DNA from: CAXXOK01 sp035353235
GTDB taxonomy: Bacteria; Bacillota; Clostridia; Christensenellales; Aristaeellaceae
DNA length: 9,505 bases
Assembly (NCBI GenBank): GCA_035353235.1
Contig: DAOPZG010000105.1
Span: forward strand, 1-9,505
Direction: 5' to 3'
The position numbers were made by a program, and so were the translations under genes. Below the pieces are notes generated by a model. That model saw nothing but the letters and a program-made list of their open reading frames with translations. It was not told the origin of the DNA and did no database searches. This document shows, in pieces, positions 1 to 6,326 of the stretch (position 1 is the stretch's first letter; each line of letters opens with the position of its first letter).

Positions 1-23
1 GGAGAAATCAATGAACCCCATCT

Positions 24-37
24 TGTGCCCGCGCACA
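24..37. promoter_or_regulatory. Candidate LacI-family operator upstream of the sugar transporter
   Basis: TGTGC and GCACA arms flank CCGC, giving a 14-base palindrome of form TGTGCNCGNGCACA with a central CG and one unpaired position pair. Operators of LacI/CcpA-type regulators commonly have this shape, with TG and CA ends and a CG centre. It lies about 100 bases before the binding-protein start. I see no convincing -35/-10 pair between it and the gene, so the promoter may lie further upstream, outside the window. This is an inference from shape only. Confidence 0.3.
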
Positions 38-120
38 TTCCCAGTTGTTCACGCTTTTCTCTGCTAAAGGGTCCGGACCGTTTTTCAGGCCGAATCGGAA
101 GATGCGGTCTAGAAAATAAA

Positions 121-126
121 AAGGAG
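121..126 (+). promoter_or_regulatory. Ribosome binding site deciding the chvE-like start
   Basis: AAGGAG stands 13 bases before the ATG at 140, a longer gap than usual. A GTG at 128 is in frame but only one base from the site, so it cannot be the start. GTG (128-130) and CAC (136-138) could pair across TATCC and shorten the effective spacing. The peptide from 140 starts directly with a normal signal sequence (MKKVLAVVLA), which supports ATG 140. Confidence 0.6.
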
Positions 127-139
127 TGTGTATCCCACT

Positions 140-1207
140 ATGAAAAAGGTACTCGCGGTTGTTCTGGCTCTCGCACTGACGCTCTCTCTGGTCGGCATGG
201 CGATGGCTGAAGGCAAAGTCGGCGTGGCTATGCCTACCCAGAGCCTGCAGCGCTGGAATCAGGATGGCACCAACATGAAGGCTCAGCTCGAGGCCGCCGG
301 TTACACCGTTGACCTTCAGTACGCCAACAACGACGTGGCCACTCAGGTTTCTCAGTTGGAAAACATGATCACCGGCGGCGTACAGGTTCTGGTCGTTGCC
401 TCCATTGATGGCAGCGCTCTGGGCACCGTGCTTGCGACCGCAAAAGATGCCAAAATCCCCGTGATCGCTTATGACCGTCTGCTGACCGACACCGACGCAG
501 TGGATTACTACACCACGTTTGATAACTATGGCGTAGGCAAAATCCAGGGTCAGTACATCATCGACCGCTTCAAACTGGCTGATGATTCCGTGAAGGGCCC
601 CTTCACCATCGAATTCACCGCCGGCAGCCCCGATGATAACAACGCCAACCTGTTCTTCACCGGCGCTATGGATCTGCTCAAGCCCTATCTGGACAGCGGC
701 AAACTCGTTTGCAAGAGCGGCCAGCTGGACTTCGCGACCGTTGCCACCCCCGCCTGGAAGAGTGAGACCGCTCAGGCCCGTATGGACAACATTCTGAGCT
801 CCTTCTACTCTGACGCCCTCACCGGCGGCACCAAGCTGGATATCTGCCTGTGCTCCAACGACTCCACCGCTCTGGGCGTAACCAACAGCCTCGTGGCCGC
901 TGGCTTCACCAAGGACAACATCCCCGTCATCACCGGGCAGGATTGCGACATTGCCAACACCAAGAACATGATCGCCGGCCTGCAGGCTATGTCCGTGTTC
1001 AAAGACACCCGCACGCTTGCTTCCCAGACTGTGACCATGGTGTCCGACATCCTCAACGGCAAGACCCCCGAAACCAACACCACCTACAACAACAAGGTCA
1101 AGGACGTGCCCAGCTTCAACTGCACGCCGGTATTCGCGGATGCTTCCAACTATCAGACCATCCTGATCGACAGCGGCTACTATACCGCCGACCAGCTGGC
1201 CAACTGA
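140..1207 (+). CDS. chvE: Multiple-monosaccharide ABC transporter substrate-binding protein (ChvE type)
   Basis: This is the exported sugar-binding component of a CUT2-class importer, 355 residues, close to the usual family length. Residues 1-23 are a signal peptide with an AMA|E signal peptidase I site. There is no lipobox cysteine, so the protein is not an obvious lipoprotein. Family marks along the mature protein are VAMPTQSLQRWNQDG (29-43), AYDRL (110-114), GSPDDNNA (162-169), CSNDSTALG (238-246), VITGQDCD (263-270) and MSVFKDTRTLA (284-294). These match the ChvE/periplasmic-binding-protein-I group that binds aldoses such as glucose, galactose, arabinose or xylose; the exact sugar cannot be read here. 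The ATPase and permease genes follow, separated by a hairpin that probably lets this gene be expressed above them. Codon choice is strongly biased to C-ending codons, which fits high expression. Confidence 0.93.
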   Translation: MKKVLAVVLALALTLSLVGMAMAEGKVGVAMPTQSLQRWNQDGTNMKAQLEAAGYTVDLQYANNDVATQVSQLENMITGGVQVLVVASIDGSALGTVLATAKDAKIPVIAYDRLLTDTDAVDYYTTFDNYGVGKIQGQYIIDRFKLADDSVKGPFTIEFTAGSPDDNNANLFFTGAMDLLKPYLDSGKLVCKSGQLDFATVATPAWKSETAQARMDNILSSFYSDALTGGTKLDICLCSNDSTALGVTNSLVAAGFTKDNIPVITGQDCDIANTKNMIAGLQAMSVFKDTRTLASQTVTMVSDILNGKTPETNTTYNNKVKDVPSFNCTPVFADASNYQTILIDSGYYTADQLAN

Positions 1208-1239
1208 TCCGTAACATCTCCTAAGCAACAACTGACGAC

Positions 1240-1273
1240 AGGAGACGGACGAATCCTTCGTCCGTCTCCTTTT
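1240..1273 (+). terminator. Intercistronic hairpin, probable partial terminator
   Basis: A perfect 14-base-pair stem (1240-1253 with 1257-1270) closes on a three-base loop and runs into TTTT. It sits between the binding-protein stop and the ATPase ribosome site, inside what must be one operon. The short T-run suggests incomplete termination, or a 3' end that protects the upstream message. Either would give more binding protein than membrane components, a common arrangement in binding-protein-dependent importers. Confidence 0.7.
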
Positions 1274-1295
1274 GCAGAATCGGGAGGAAGGTCAC

Positions 1296-2843
1296 TTGGG
1301 TAATACGCTTCTGAAAATGCAGAACATCACCAAAGAATTTCCCGGCGTAAAAGCGCTGGATCAAGTAAATATAGAGGTCGAAGAAGGCGAGATCCATGCC
1401 ATCTGCGGCGAGAACGGCGCTGGAAAATCCACGCTGATGAACGTACTCAGTGGCATTTACCCATATGGATCTTATGAGGGAGATATTATCTTCAACGGCA
1501 AAGAATGCCGTTTTCACACCATCAAAGACAGCGAACACCAGGGAATTGTCATCATTCATCAGGAACTGGCGCTCGTTCCCTATCTTAGCATTGCCGAAAA
1601 CATGTTTTTAGGGAATGAACAGGCTGAGAACGGCGTAGTCAACTGGGACCTGACCTATCAGAAATGCTCCGAATATATGAAGATGGTCGGCCTGCATGAA
1701 AACCCGCACACACTGGTGAAAGATATCGGTATGGGCAAGCAGCAGCTGGCCGAAATTGCCAAGGCGCTGGCCAAAGATGTAAAATTACTGATTTTGGACG
1801 AGCCGACTTCTTCGCTGAACGAAAACGACGCGAAGAACCTGCTCGATCTTTTGTTGGAATTCAAGAAGAATCGGGGCATCACGAGCATCCTGATTTCCCA
1901 CAAGCTCAACGAGCTCTCCTACTGCGCGGATAAAATCACCATCATCCGCGACGGTCATACTATCGAAACGCTCGAAAAGGGCAAGGATGAAATTTCGGAA
2001 GCGCGCATTATTAAAGGCATGGTTGGCCGTGAGATGACAAGCCGCTTCCCGCCGCGTGAGCATCACATCGGCGATGTCGCTCTGGAAGTGAAGAACTGGA
2101 CGGTGTACCACCCACTATATGCCGACCGTAAGGTTGTGGATAACGCTTGCCTAACGATTCACCAGGGTGAGGTTGTCGGCATTGCCGGTCTGATCGGCGC
2201 CGGCCGGACGGAATTGGCCATGTCCATATTTGGAAAAGCATATGGTGCTCACATAACCGGCGAGCTGTTTTTAGACGGCAAGAAGGTGGAAATTCACACC
2301 ATATCACAGGCAATCACCGACGGGCTGGCCTATGTTACCGAGGATCGCAAAGGAAACGGCCTGATTGTTGCGGACAGTATCAAGCACAACATAACGCTCG
2401 CCCGTACGGAATTCATCAGTAAAAACGGCATACTGGATAAGGATCTGGAATTGCACAAAGCAAAGGAAATCCGTGAGAAACTCAATGTCAAGACTCCCAC
2501 GGTGGAGCAGCTTGTGGGTAACCTGTCCGGCGGCAACCAGCAAAAGGTGCTGGTCGGTAAATGGATCTTCGCTCAACCTAATGTGCTGTTGCTGGATGAA
2601 CCTACCCGTGGTATCGACGTGGGCGCCAAGTATGAAATCTACCAGATCATCAACAATCTGGTGGCACAGGGGAAAGCGGTACTGATGATTTCCTCCGAGC
2701 TGCCTGAACTGTTGGGCATGTGCGACCGCATCTATGTAATGAACGAAAGCCATATCATCGCGGAACTCGACGGGAAAGACGCCTCCCAGGAGCGCATCAT
2801 GGAATACATTATGCAAGACAGCAAGGGAGAGATCGGGGCATGA
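1296..2843 (+). CDS. mmsA: Multiple-monosaccharide ABC transporter ATP-binding protein (MmsA/GguA type, two ATPase domains)
   Basis: A 515-residue double ATPase that powers sugar import at the inner face of the membrane. Domain 1 has Walker A GENGAGKST (38-46), a degenerate signature IGMGKQQ (144-150), Walker B LLILDEP (164-170) and switch His202. Domain 2 has the degenerate Walker A GLIGAGRTE (298-306), an intact signature LSGGNQQK (410-417), Walker B LLLDEPTRGID (431-441), and Ser in place of the switch His (MISSELPE, 464-471). This split of intact and degenerate motifs is normal for the XylG/MglA/GguA family. I chose TTG at 1296 because GGGAGG (1282-1287) stands eight bases before it and the peptide (MGNTLLKMQNITKEFPG) begins where the family does. 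An in-frame ATG at 1317 is the alternative. Its stop overlaps the permease start. Confidence 0.94.
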   Translation: MGNTLLKMQNITKEFPGVKALDQVNIEVEEGEIHAICGENGAGKSTLMNVLSGIYPYGSYEGDIIFNGKECRFHTIKDSEHQGIVIIHQELALVPYLSIAENMFLGNEQAENGVVNWDLTYQKCSEYMKMVGLHENPHTLVKDIGMGKQQLAEIAKALAKDVKLLILDEPTSSLNENDAKNLLDLLLEFKKNRGITSILISHKLNELSYCADKITIIRDGHTIETLEKGKDEISEARIIKGMVGREMTSRFPPREHHIGDVALEVKNWTVYHPLYADRKVVDNACLTIHQGEVVGIAGLIGAGRTELAMSIFGKAYGAHITGELFLDGKKVEIHTISQAITDGLAYVTEDRKGNGLIVADSIKHNITLARTEFISKNGILDKDLELHKAKEIREKLNVKTPTVEQLVGNLSGGNQQKVLVGKWIFAQPNVLLLDEPTRGIDVGAKYEIYQIINNLVAQGKAVLMISSELPELLGMCDRIYVMNESHIIAELDGKDASQERIMEYIMQDSKGEIGA

Positions 2844-4063
2844 ACACGGAAAAAAGACTCTTCAAGGGCAAGTTAAAGCAGTACAGTCTGTTGATCGCCC
2901 TGGTAATCATCATCGCCTTCTTCCAGATCGTAACCGGCGGGCTTCTCCTGAAGCCGATGAACGTTTCCAACGTCGTATTCCAAAATGCTTACGTGGTGAT
3001 ACTGGCCATTGGTATGCTGTTGTGCATCCTGACCGGCGGCAACATCGACCTGTCGGTCGGCTCCGTGGTCGCTTTAGTCAGTGCGGCTGCCGGGCAAATG
3101 ATTATCGTATGGAAATGGAATGTGTATTTCTCCATCGGTATCTGCTTGCTCCTCGGCATCATGGTGGGCATCTGGCAGGGCTTCTGGATTGCGTACGTAC
3201 GAATTCCAGCCTTCATTGTGACGCTGTCGGGTCAGCTGGTGTTCCGTGGCTGTACGCTGTTGCTGCTCAACGGCATGACGCTTGCGCCATTTCCAAATGA
3301 TTACCTCATGTTCTCCACCGGCTTTATCGCCAAGGAGGCCAAAGTCGATATTCTGGGTATGAACATGAATATCGTCTGCCTGATAACAGGCATCGTGATT
3401 GCGTTGGTTTTCTGTATTCTGCAGATTGTTAACAACGCTACGCGCAGGCGTAAAGGTTATGAGGCAGAATCCTCGCTGTCTCTGGCTGTTAAGCTGGTTC
3501 TGATCTCCGCCGTGCTGATCTGGTTCTTCGCTCTTCTGGCGCAGTATCAGGGCATCCCGACGGTACTGGTGATACTGGGCGTACTGCTGGTGGTATACAC
3601 CTTCATCACCACCAAAACAGTGGCAGGCCGTCACCTTTATGCCCTTGGCGGCAACGAGAAGGCTGCTCGCCTCTCCGGTGTTAAAACCAACCGCCTGTTC
3701 TTCCTCGCCTATGTGAACATGGGCTTCCTGGCAGCTGTAACCGGCCTGGTATTCGCAGCCCGCCTCAACAGCGCAAGCCCCGTTGCCGGCGGCAACTTTG
3801 AGTTGGACGCCATCGGCGCATGCTTCATCGGCGGCGCGTCCGCCTATGGCGGCGTCGGCACAATCGGAGGCACGCTGATCGGCGCTCTCATCATGGGCAT
3901 GCTCAACAACGGGATGTCGATCCTGGGCCTCAGCTCCAACCTGCAGCAGGTCGTGAAGGGATTAGTGCTGTTGGGTGCGGTCGCCATGGACGTGATCAGC
4001 AAGATGAACCTGGAAATTCTGCCGCGACGCAAAAAGGTTGTAGCCGAGCCGCAAAAAGGCTGA
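2840..4063 (+). CDS. mmsB: Multiple-monosaccharide ABC transporter permease (MmsB/GguB type)
   Basis: An integral membrane permease of 407 residues, near the roughly 400 of the family, that forms the sugar channel with the ATPase. It is highly hydrophobic, with many membrane helices. Family marks are TGGNIDLSVGS (65-75) in the N-terminal half and the cytoplasmic coupling region GRHLYALGGNEKAARLSGV (263-281). A basic stretch near 201-205 (TRRRK) and a basic tail near 396-400 (RRKKV) are likely cytoplasmic. ATG at 2840 overlaps the ATPase stop (ATGA), implying translational coupling, with AGGGAGA just upstream. It is the last gene of the operon and a strong terminator follows 42 bases after the stop. 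Confidence 0.94.
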   Translation: MNTEKRLFKGKLKQYSLLIALVIIIAFFQIVTGGLLLKPMNVSNVVFQNAYVVILAIGMLLCILTGGNIDLSVGSVVALVSAAAGQMIIVWKWNVYFSIGICLLLGIMVGIWQGFWIAYVRIPAFIVTLSGQLVFRGCTLLLLNGMTLAPFPNDYLMFSTGFIAKEAKVDILGMNMNIVCLITGIVIALVFCILQIVNNATRRRKGYEAESSLSLAVKLVLISAVLIWFFALLAQYQGIPTVLVILGVLLVVYTFITTKTVAGRHLYALGGNEKAARLSGVKTNRLFFLAYVNMGFLAAVTGLVFAARLNSASPVAGGNFELDAIGACFIGGASAYGGVGTIGGTLIGALIMGMLNNGMSILGLSSNLQQVVKGLVLLGAVAMDVISKMNLEILPRRKKVVAEPQKG

Positions 4064-4105
4064 TTTGTCAGAAACGGCTTTCCCACTTCTCCTGTCCTGT
4101 TTAAT

Positions 4106-4142
4106 AAACCGGGTATCTCCTCAGTGGGGACACCCGGTTTTT
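4106..4142 (+). terminator. Rho-independent terminator of the sugar importer operon
   Basis: AAACCGGGT (4106-4114) pairs with ACCCGGTTT (4132-4140). After one A/C mismatch, an inner stem of five pairs (4116-4120 with 4126-4130, one of them G-T) closes on a TCAGT loop. The hairpin ends in TTTTT (4138-4142). Confidence 0.88.
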
Positions 4143-4149
4143 CATGCAG

Positions 4150-4171
4150 AAAAAAGGCGCTTAACGCGCCT
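4150..4171 (-). terminator. Rho-independent terminator of the corA-SDR unit
   Basis: Read on the minus strand, AGGCGC and GCGCCT (4166-4171 with 4155-4160) form a six-pair GC-rich stem around a five-base loop, followed by a run of six T (4155-4150). It lies about 90 bases past the SDR stop and only eight bases from the opposing terminator, giving a compact back-to-back pair between converging units. Confidence 0.8.
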
Positions 4172-4203
4172 GAATGATGGTTTTTATGATGGAAAGACGG
4201 ATC

Positions 4204-4260
4204 GTGTCTTTGAAACCCTGAAAAGCACAATGGATGTGCTGATGATGCGAAGAAAGACAC
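4204..4260 (-). repeat. Nested inverted repeats in the SDR 3' UTR
   Basis: An outer pair GTGTCTTT/AAAGACAC (4204-4211 and 4253-4260) encloses a perfect inner hairpin AGCACA/TGTGCT (4224-4229 and 4235-4240, loop ATGGA). The outer arm begins at the SDR stop codon. There is no T-run directly after it, so it is not the terminator, which lies about 35 bases further on. It may protect the 3' end of the message. Confidence 0.4.
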
Positions 4261-4979
4261 TAGATAATCACCCGGCCGCCATTAGGACTTAGAACCTGGC
4301 CTGTAAGCATTGCGGCATCTTCACTGCAAAGCCACAGGATGGTACGGGCAATCTCCGCGGGTTCGCAAAGGCGGCCCAGTGGGGTTTCTCTTTCAATTGC
4401 GTGAAGCGTTTCATCGCTGTACTCGTTCAGCATATCGGTACGGGTCGCGCCCGGAGCCACGGCATTTACGGTAATCCCACTCGGCCCCATTTCCTGCGCC
4501 AGCGCCTTCGTGAACCCCAGCAAGCCAGCCTTGGCAGCCGAATAGGCTGCTTCCATGCTGCCGCCTACCAGACCCCAGATACTGGAGACATTCACTATGC
4601 GGCCTTCCCGCCGTGAGATCATCCCGGGCAACACTGCCCTTGTGGTGTAAAACGCACTGGTCAGGTTCTCATCCAGCATGCGATGCCATTCTTCATCAGT
4701 CGTATCCTGTGTCTGCCGTGTCAGCGATTGGCCCGCATTGTTAATCAGCGCGTCGATATGCCGAAAATCCGCCAGTACGCGGGCAACAGCGCCGTCTACC
4801 TGCGCACTGCTGCACACATCTGCCTGCATTGCCAGCGCGCCAGTCGCCTCAGCAATCGCTTCGGCTTCGGTCTGCGATTTGCGGTAAAGGAACGCTACGC
4901 GCCAGCCGGCCTGTGCGAAAGCTCGCACGCAGGCCGCGCCAATTCCACGGCTTCCGCCCGTGATCAGTACGGTGCGCAT
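4260..4979 (-). CDS. SDR-family reductase, FabG-like; possibly elongation factor P 5-aminopentanone reductase (YmfI type)
   Basis: A complete classical short-chain dehydrogenase/reductase of 239 residues. The cofactor loop is TGGSRGIG (7-14), and Arg33 after the second strand favours NADPH. NNAG is at 80-83. The catalytic set is Asn105, Ser133, Tyr146 and Lys150. The end GQVLSPNGG (227-235) is typical. It resembles FabG 3-oxoacyl-ACP reductases. The stretch VSSIWGLVGGSMEAAYSAAKAG (131-152) also recalls the clostridial and bacillar YmfI group, which reduces the 5-aminopentanone modification on EF-P. From sequence alone I cannot separate the two, and no fatty-acid genes are nearby. ATG at 4979 is preceded by AAAAAGGGGGG. 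It lies 39 bases after corA on the same strand with no terminator between, so the two are probably cotranscribed. Confidence 0.88.
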   Translation of the reverse strand: MRTVLITGGSRGIGAACVRAFAQAGWRVAFLYRKSQTEAEAIAEATGALAMQADVCSSAQVDGAVARVLADFRHIDALINNAGQSLTRQTQDTTDEEWHRMLDENLTSAFYTTRAVLPGMISRREGRIVNVSSIWGLVGGSMEAAYSAAKAGLLGFTKALAQEMGPSGITVNAVAPGATRTDMLNEYSDETLHAIERETPLGRLCEPAEIARTILWLCSEDAAMLTGQVLSPNGGRVII

Positions 4980-5018
4980 CCGACGCCCCCCTTTTTCACT
5001 TTCCAGTGCGAAAAATCA

Positions 5019-5951
5019 TCAGAACATTTTCTTCTTCCAGAGGACGAAGAACGCACCCAGCGCCGCCAGCAGGCTCAGCGAAACGACGACCCAAAACCCC
5101 CACGCTGTCCCCTCGAAAGGCACAGCGGTGTTCATACCCCAAAACGAAGCGAACAACGTTGGGATCGCCATAATCACCGTCAGGCTGGTAAGGATTTTCA
5201 TAACGATATTCAGGTTATTGGAGATGATCGAAGCATACGCATCCATCGTGCCACTCATAATATCGCGGTAGATAGCGCACATCTCAATGGCCTGCTTATT
5301 TTCTACGATAACGTCCTCCAGCAGGTCGGCATCCTCCGGGTATTTACGCAGCATATCCATGCGCATCATTTTCTCCAGGACCATCTCATTGCCTTTTAAA
5401 GAGGTGGAGAAATAGACCAGCGATTTTTCCAACTGCATCATCTGGATCAGCTCGCGGTTGCGCAGGCTTTCCTGCAGGCGTTTATGCACAAACGTGCTGG
5501 CTTTGTCGATCTGTTTTAAGTAGCTCAGGTATCGGCTCGCGTTTCGGTTTAGTAACTGCAGGATAAAACGGGTACGTTTAAAGGTCCAAAAACCGCGAAC
5601 GCGTTCTTCGGTAAAATCGTTAATGATCGCGCTATCCCGTGTGGCGACGGTGATAATCACATCGTCTACCACAATTATCCCCATTGGGATCGTGGAATAG
5701 CTGAAGCCGTTATCCTCCGGCTCCACATAGGGAACGTCCACGATGATCAGCGTCTGGTCGCCGTCCCGTTCGATGCGCGCGCTTTCCTCCTCGTCCAATG
5801 CCGCCATCAGATACGTCGGATCCAGCGCAAAGCGCGCGTTCAGTCCTTCGATCTCTTCGCGGGTGGGATTTTGCAGGTGGATCCAGCAACCCTTTTCAAA
5901 GGTGTTGATCTGGGTCAGATGATCGTCTACCGTGAGAAAAATTTTTTTCAT
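5019..5951 (-). CDS. corA: CorA-family magnesium/divalent cation transporter
   Basis: A 310-residue member of the CorA two-transmembrane-GxN family, pentameric membrane channels for Mg2+ (some members carry Co2+, Ni2+ or Zn2+). Residues 1 to about 250 form the soluble alpha/beta and long-helix domain. The first membrane helix (about 253-271) ends in the selectivity motif GMN (272-274), a short outside loop follows, then the second helix (about 285-304) and the basic tail KKKMF. Tryptophan stands before GMN where tyrosine or phenylalanine is usual. I chose ATG at 5951 because the peptide MKKIFLTVDD begins where family members do and AAGGGCAGG precedes it; an in-frame ATG at 5987 would add 12 unlike residues. 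A strong promoter lies about 240 bases upstream, leaving a long structured leader with its own small ORF. Confidence 0.92.
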   Translation of the reverse strand: MKKIFLTVDDHLTQINTFEKGCWIHLQNPTREEIEGLNARFALDPTYLMAALDEEESARIERDGDQTLIIVDVPYVEPEDNGFSYSTIPMGIIVVDDVIITVATRDSAIINDFTEERVRGFWTFKRTRFILQLLNRNASRYLSYLKQIDKASTFVHKRLQESLRNRELIQMMQLEKSLVYFSTSLKGNEMVLEKMMRMDMLRKYPEDADLLEDVIVENKQAIEMCAIYRDIMSGTMDAYASIISNNLNIVMKILTSLTVIMAIPTLFASFWGMNTAVPFEGTAWGFWVVVSLSLLAALGAFFVLWKKKMF

Positions 5952-6189
5952 CACAAAAACCTGCCCTTCTTTTCGCCGTGCTTGCATACGGCGACGCTTC
6001 CGAGCAGGCTGTTTTCATGCAGTTTGTAGCGTGGAAAACGCTACCGCGCCCATCCTGTCCGCGCGGCCCCTCGGAGCGTATGAAATTGTACGATGTGGTT
6101 GGTCGATCCCATGGTTCGACTGTATGGGTCCGCGTCCACTTGCGCTCCTCCTTGTCGCATGGATTGAAGAAGAAGTTTTCTCTTCCTCA
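5952..6189 (-). promoter_or_regulatory. Structured 5' leader of corA
   Basis: About 238 bases separate the expected transcript start (near 6189) from the corA ATG. Read by eye in the direction of transcription, the stems are: 6182-6188 with 6169-6175 (seven pairs, one wobble) right at the 5' end; 6143-6148 with 6073-6078 (GGAGCG/CGCTCC), enclosing smaller alternatives at 6102-6106/6116-6120 and 6105-6112/6124-6130; 6061-6066 with 6044-6049; 6038-6044 with 6026-6032; and 5988-5994 with 5973-5979. GCAGG next to the corA ribosome site (5960-5964) can also pair with CCTGC at about 6004-6008. I do not recognise M-box or other known riboswitch motifs. No T-run follows any hairpin, so control, if any, would act on translation or through Rho. 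No folding was computed. Confidence 0.5.
6041..6139 (-). CDS. Small leader ORF upstream of corA (32 residues), candidate Mg2+-sensing leader peptide
   Basis: GTG at 6139 stands seven bases after a perfect AAGGAGG (6153-6147), the best ribosome site in the window. The ORF runs 32 codons to TAG at 6041 and ends about 90 bases before corA. The peptide begins MDADPYSRTMGS and ends RTGWAR; it has four arginines and no membrane segment or known domain. Codons such as CGA, GGA and GGG differ from those of the neighbours. The M-D-A-D-P start is like M-E-P-D-P of MgtL, the enteric leader peptide whose acidic/proline start makes ribosomes fall off in low Mg2+. Function here is inferred. An in-frame ATG at 6160 would give 39 residues but has no ribosome site. 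Stems of the leader RNA overlap both its ribosome site and its last codons. Confidence 0.5.
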   Translation of the reverse strand: MDADPYSRTMGSTNHIVQFHTLRGAARTGWAR

Positions 6190-6195
6190 TGTGTT

Positions 6196-6224
6196 ATCAT
6201 AGTCTTTTCACGCCTTCCTGTCAA
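6196..6224 (-). promoter_or_regulatory. Housekeeping promoter of the corA unit
   Basis: On the minus strand TTGACA (6224-6219, a perfect -35) is followed after exactly 17 bases by TATGAT (6201-6196, five of six for the -10). Transcription would begin near 6189. It diverges from the BMP-gene promoter, whose -35 is about 100 bases away. Confidence 0.85.
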
Positions 6225-6308
6225 TAAATACGGCGCATTTTTCGAGTGCTTCACGATATTCCCGGCTTCAACACAGGCATCGTGTTTTTTTCGTTGGTAT
6301 GGGTTTTG

Positions 6309-6322
6309 TGCAAACGCTTACG
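6309..6322. promoter_or_regulatory. Candidate LacI-family (cre/PurR-like) operator
   Basis: TGCAAACGCTTACG is an imperfect palindrome around a central CG. It matches the CcpA cre pattern TGNAANCGNWNNCW at all but the last position, and the core GCAANCGTTTNC of the PurR site with one change. It ends five bases before the -35 of the BMP gene, where an operator or activator site would act. Which regulator binds, if any, is unknown. Confidence 0.4.
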
Positions 6323-6326
6323 CGCG

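Noticed and set aside
70..85. GGTCCGGACC followed by TTTTT as a terminator of an upstream gene
   Set aside because: The palindrome leaves only a four-pair stem with a two-base loop, too small to fold as a terminator. A weak longer pairing (GACCG 76-80 with CGGTC 105-109) is no more convincing.
8..1231. 407-codon open frame on the minus strand opposite the ChvE-type gene
   Set aside because: It is the mirror of a strongly codon-biased real gene. Its translation is Gly/Val/His-rich low-complexity sequence with no recognisable domain and no good ribosome site.
2304..2816. 170-codon minus-strand frame within the ATPase gene
   Set aside because: It is fully antisense to conserved ATPase coding sequence and shows no family features of its own.
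4683..5399. 238-codon plus-strand frame across the SDR and CorA genes
   Set aside because: It spans two well-supported genes on the other strand. The peptide is His/Arg-rich with no domain and no ribosome site.
5941..6018. Second possible small ORF (ATG at 6018, minus strand) running out of frame into corA
   Set aside because: It has no ribosome site and overlaps the corA start region in another frame; nothing supports translation.
5952..6189. M-box (ykoK) Mg2+ riboswitch in the corA leader
   Set aside because: A stretch resembling CCATACAGT occurs on the minus strand, but the rest of the M-box core that I know does not follow. A covariance-model search would settle it.
6252..6291. CACGAT/ATCGTG arms followed by seven T, terminator-like on the plus strand
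   Set aside because: The stem has only six pairs with a 21-base loop, and no plus-strand transcript ends here, because the region lies between diverging promoters.
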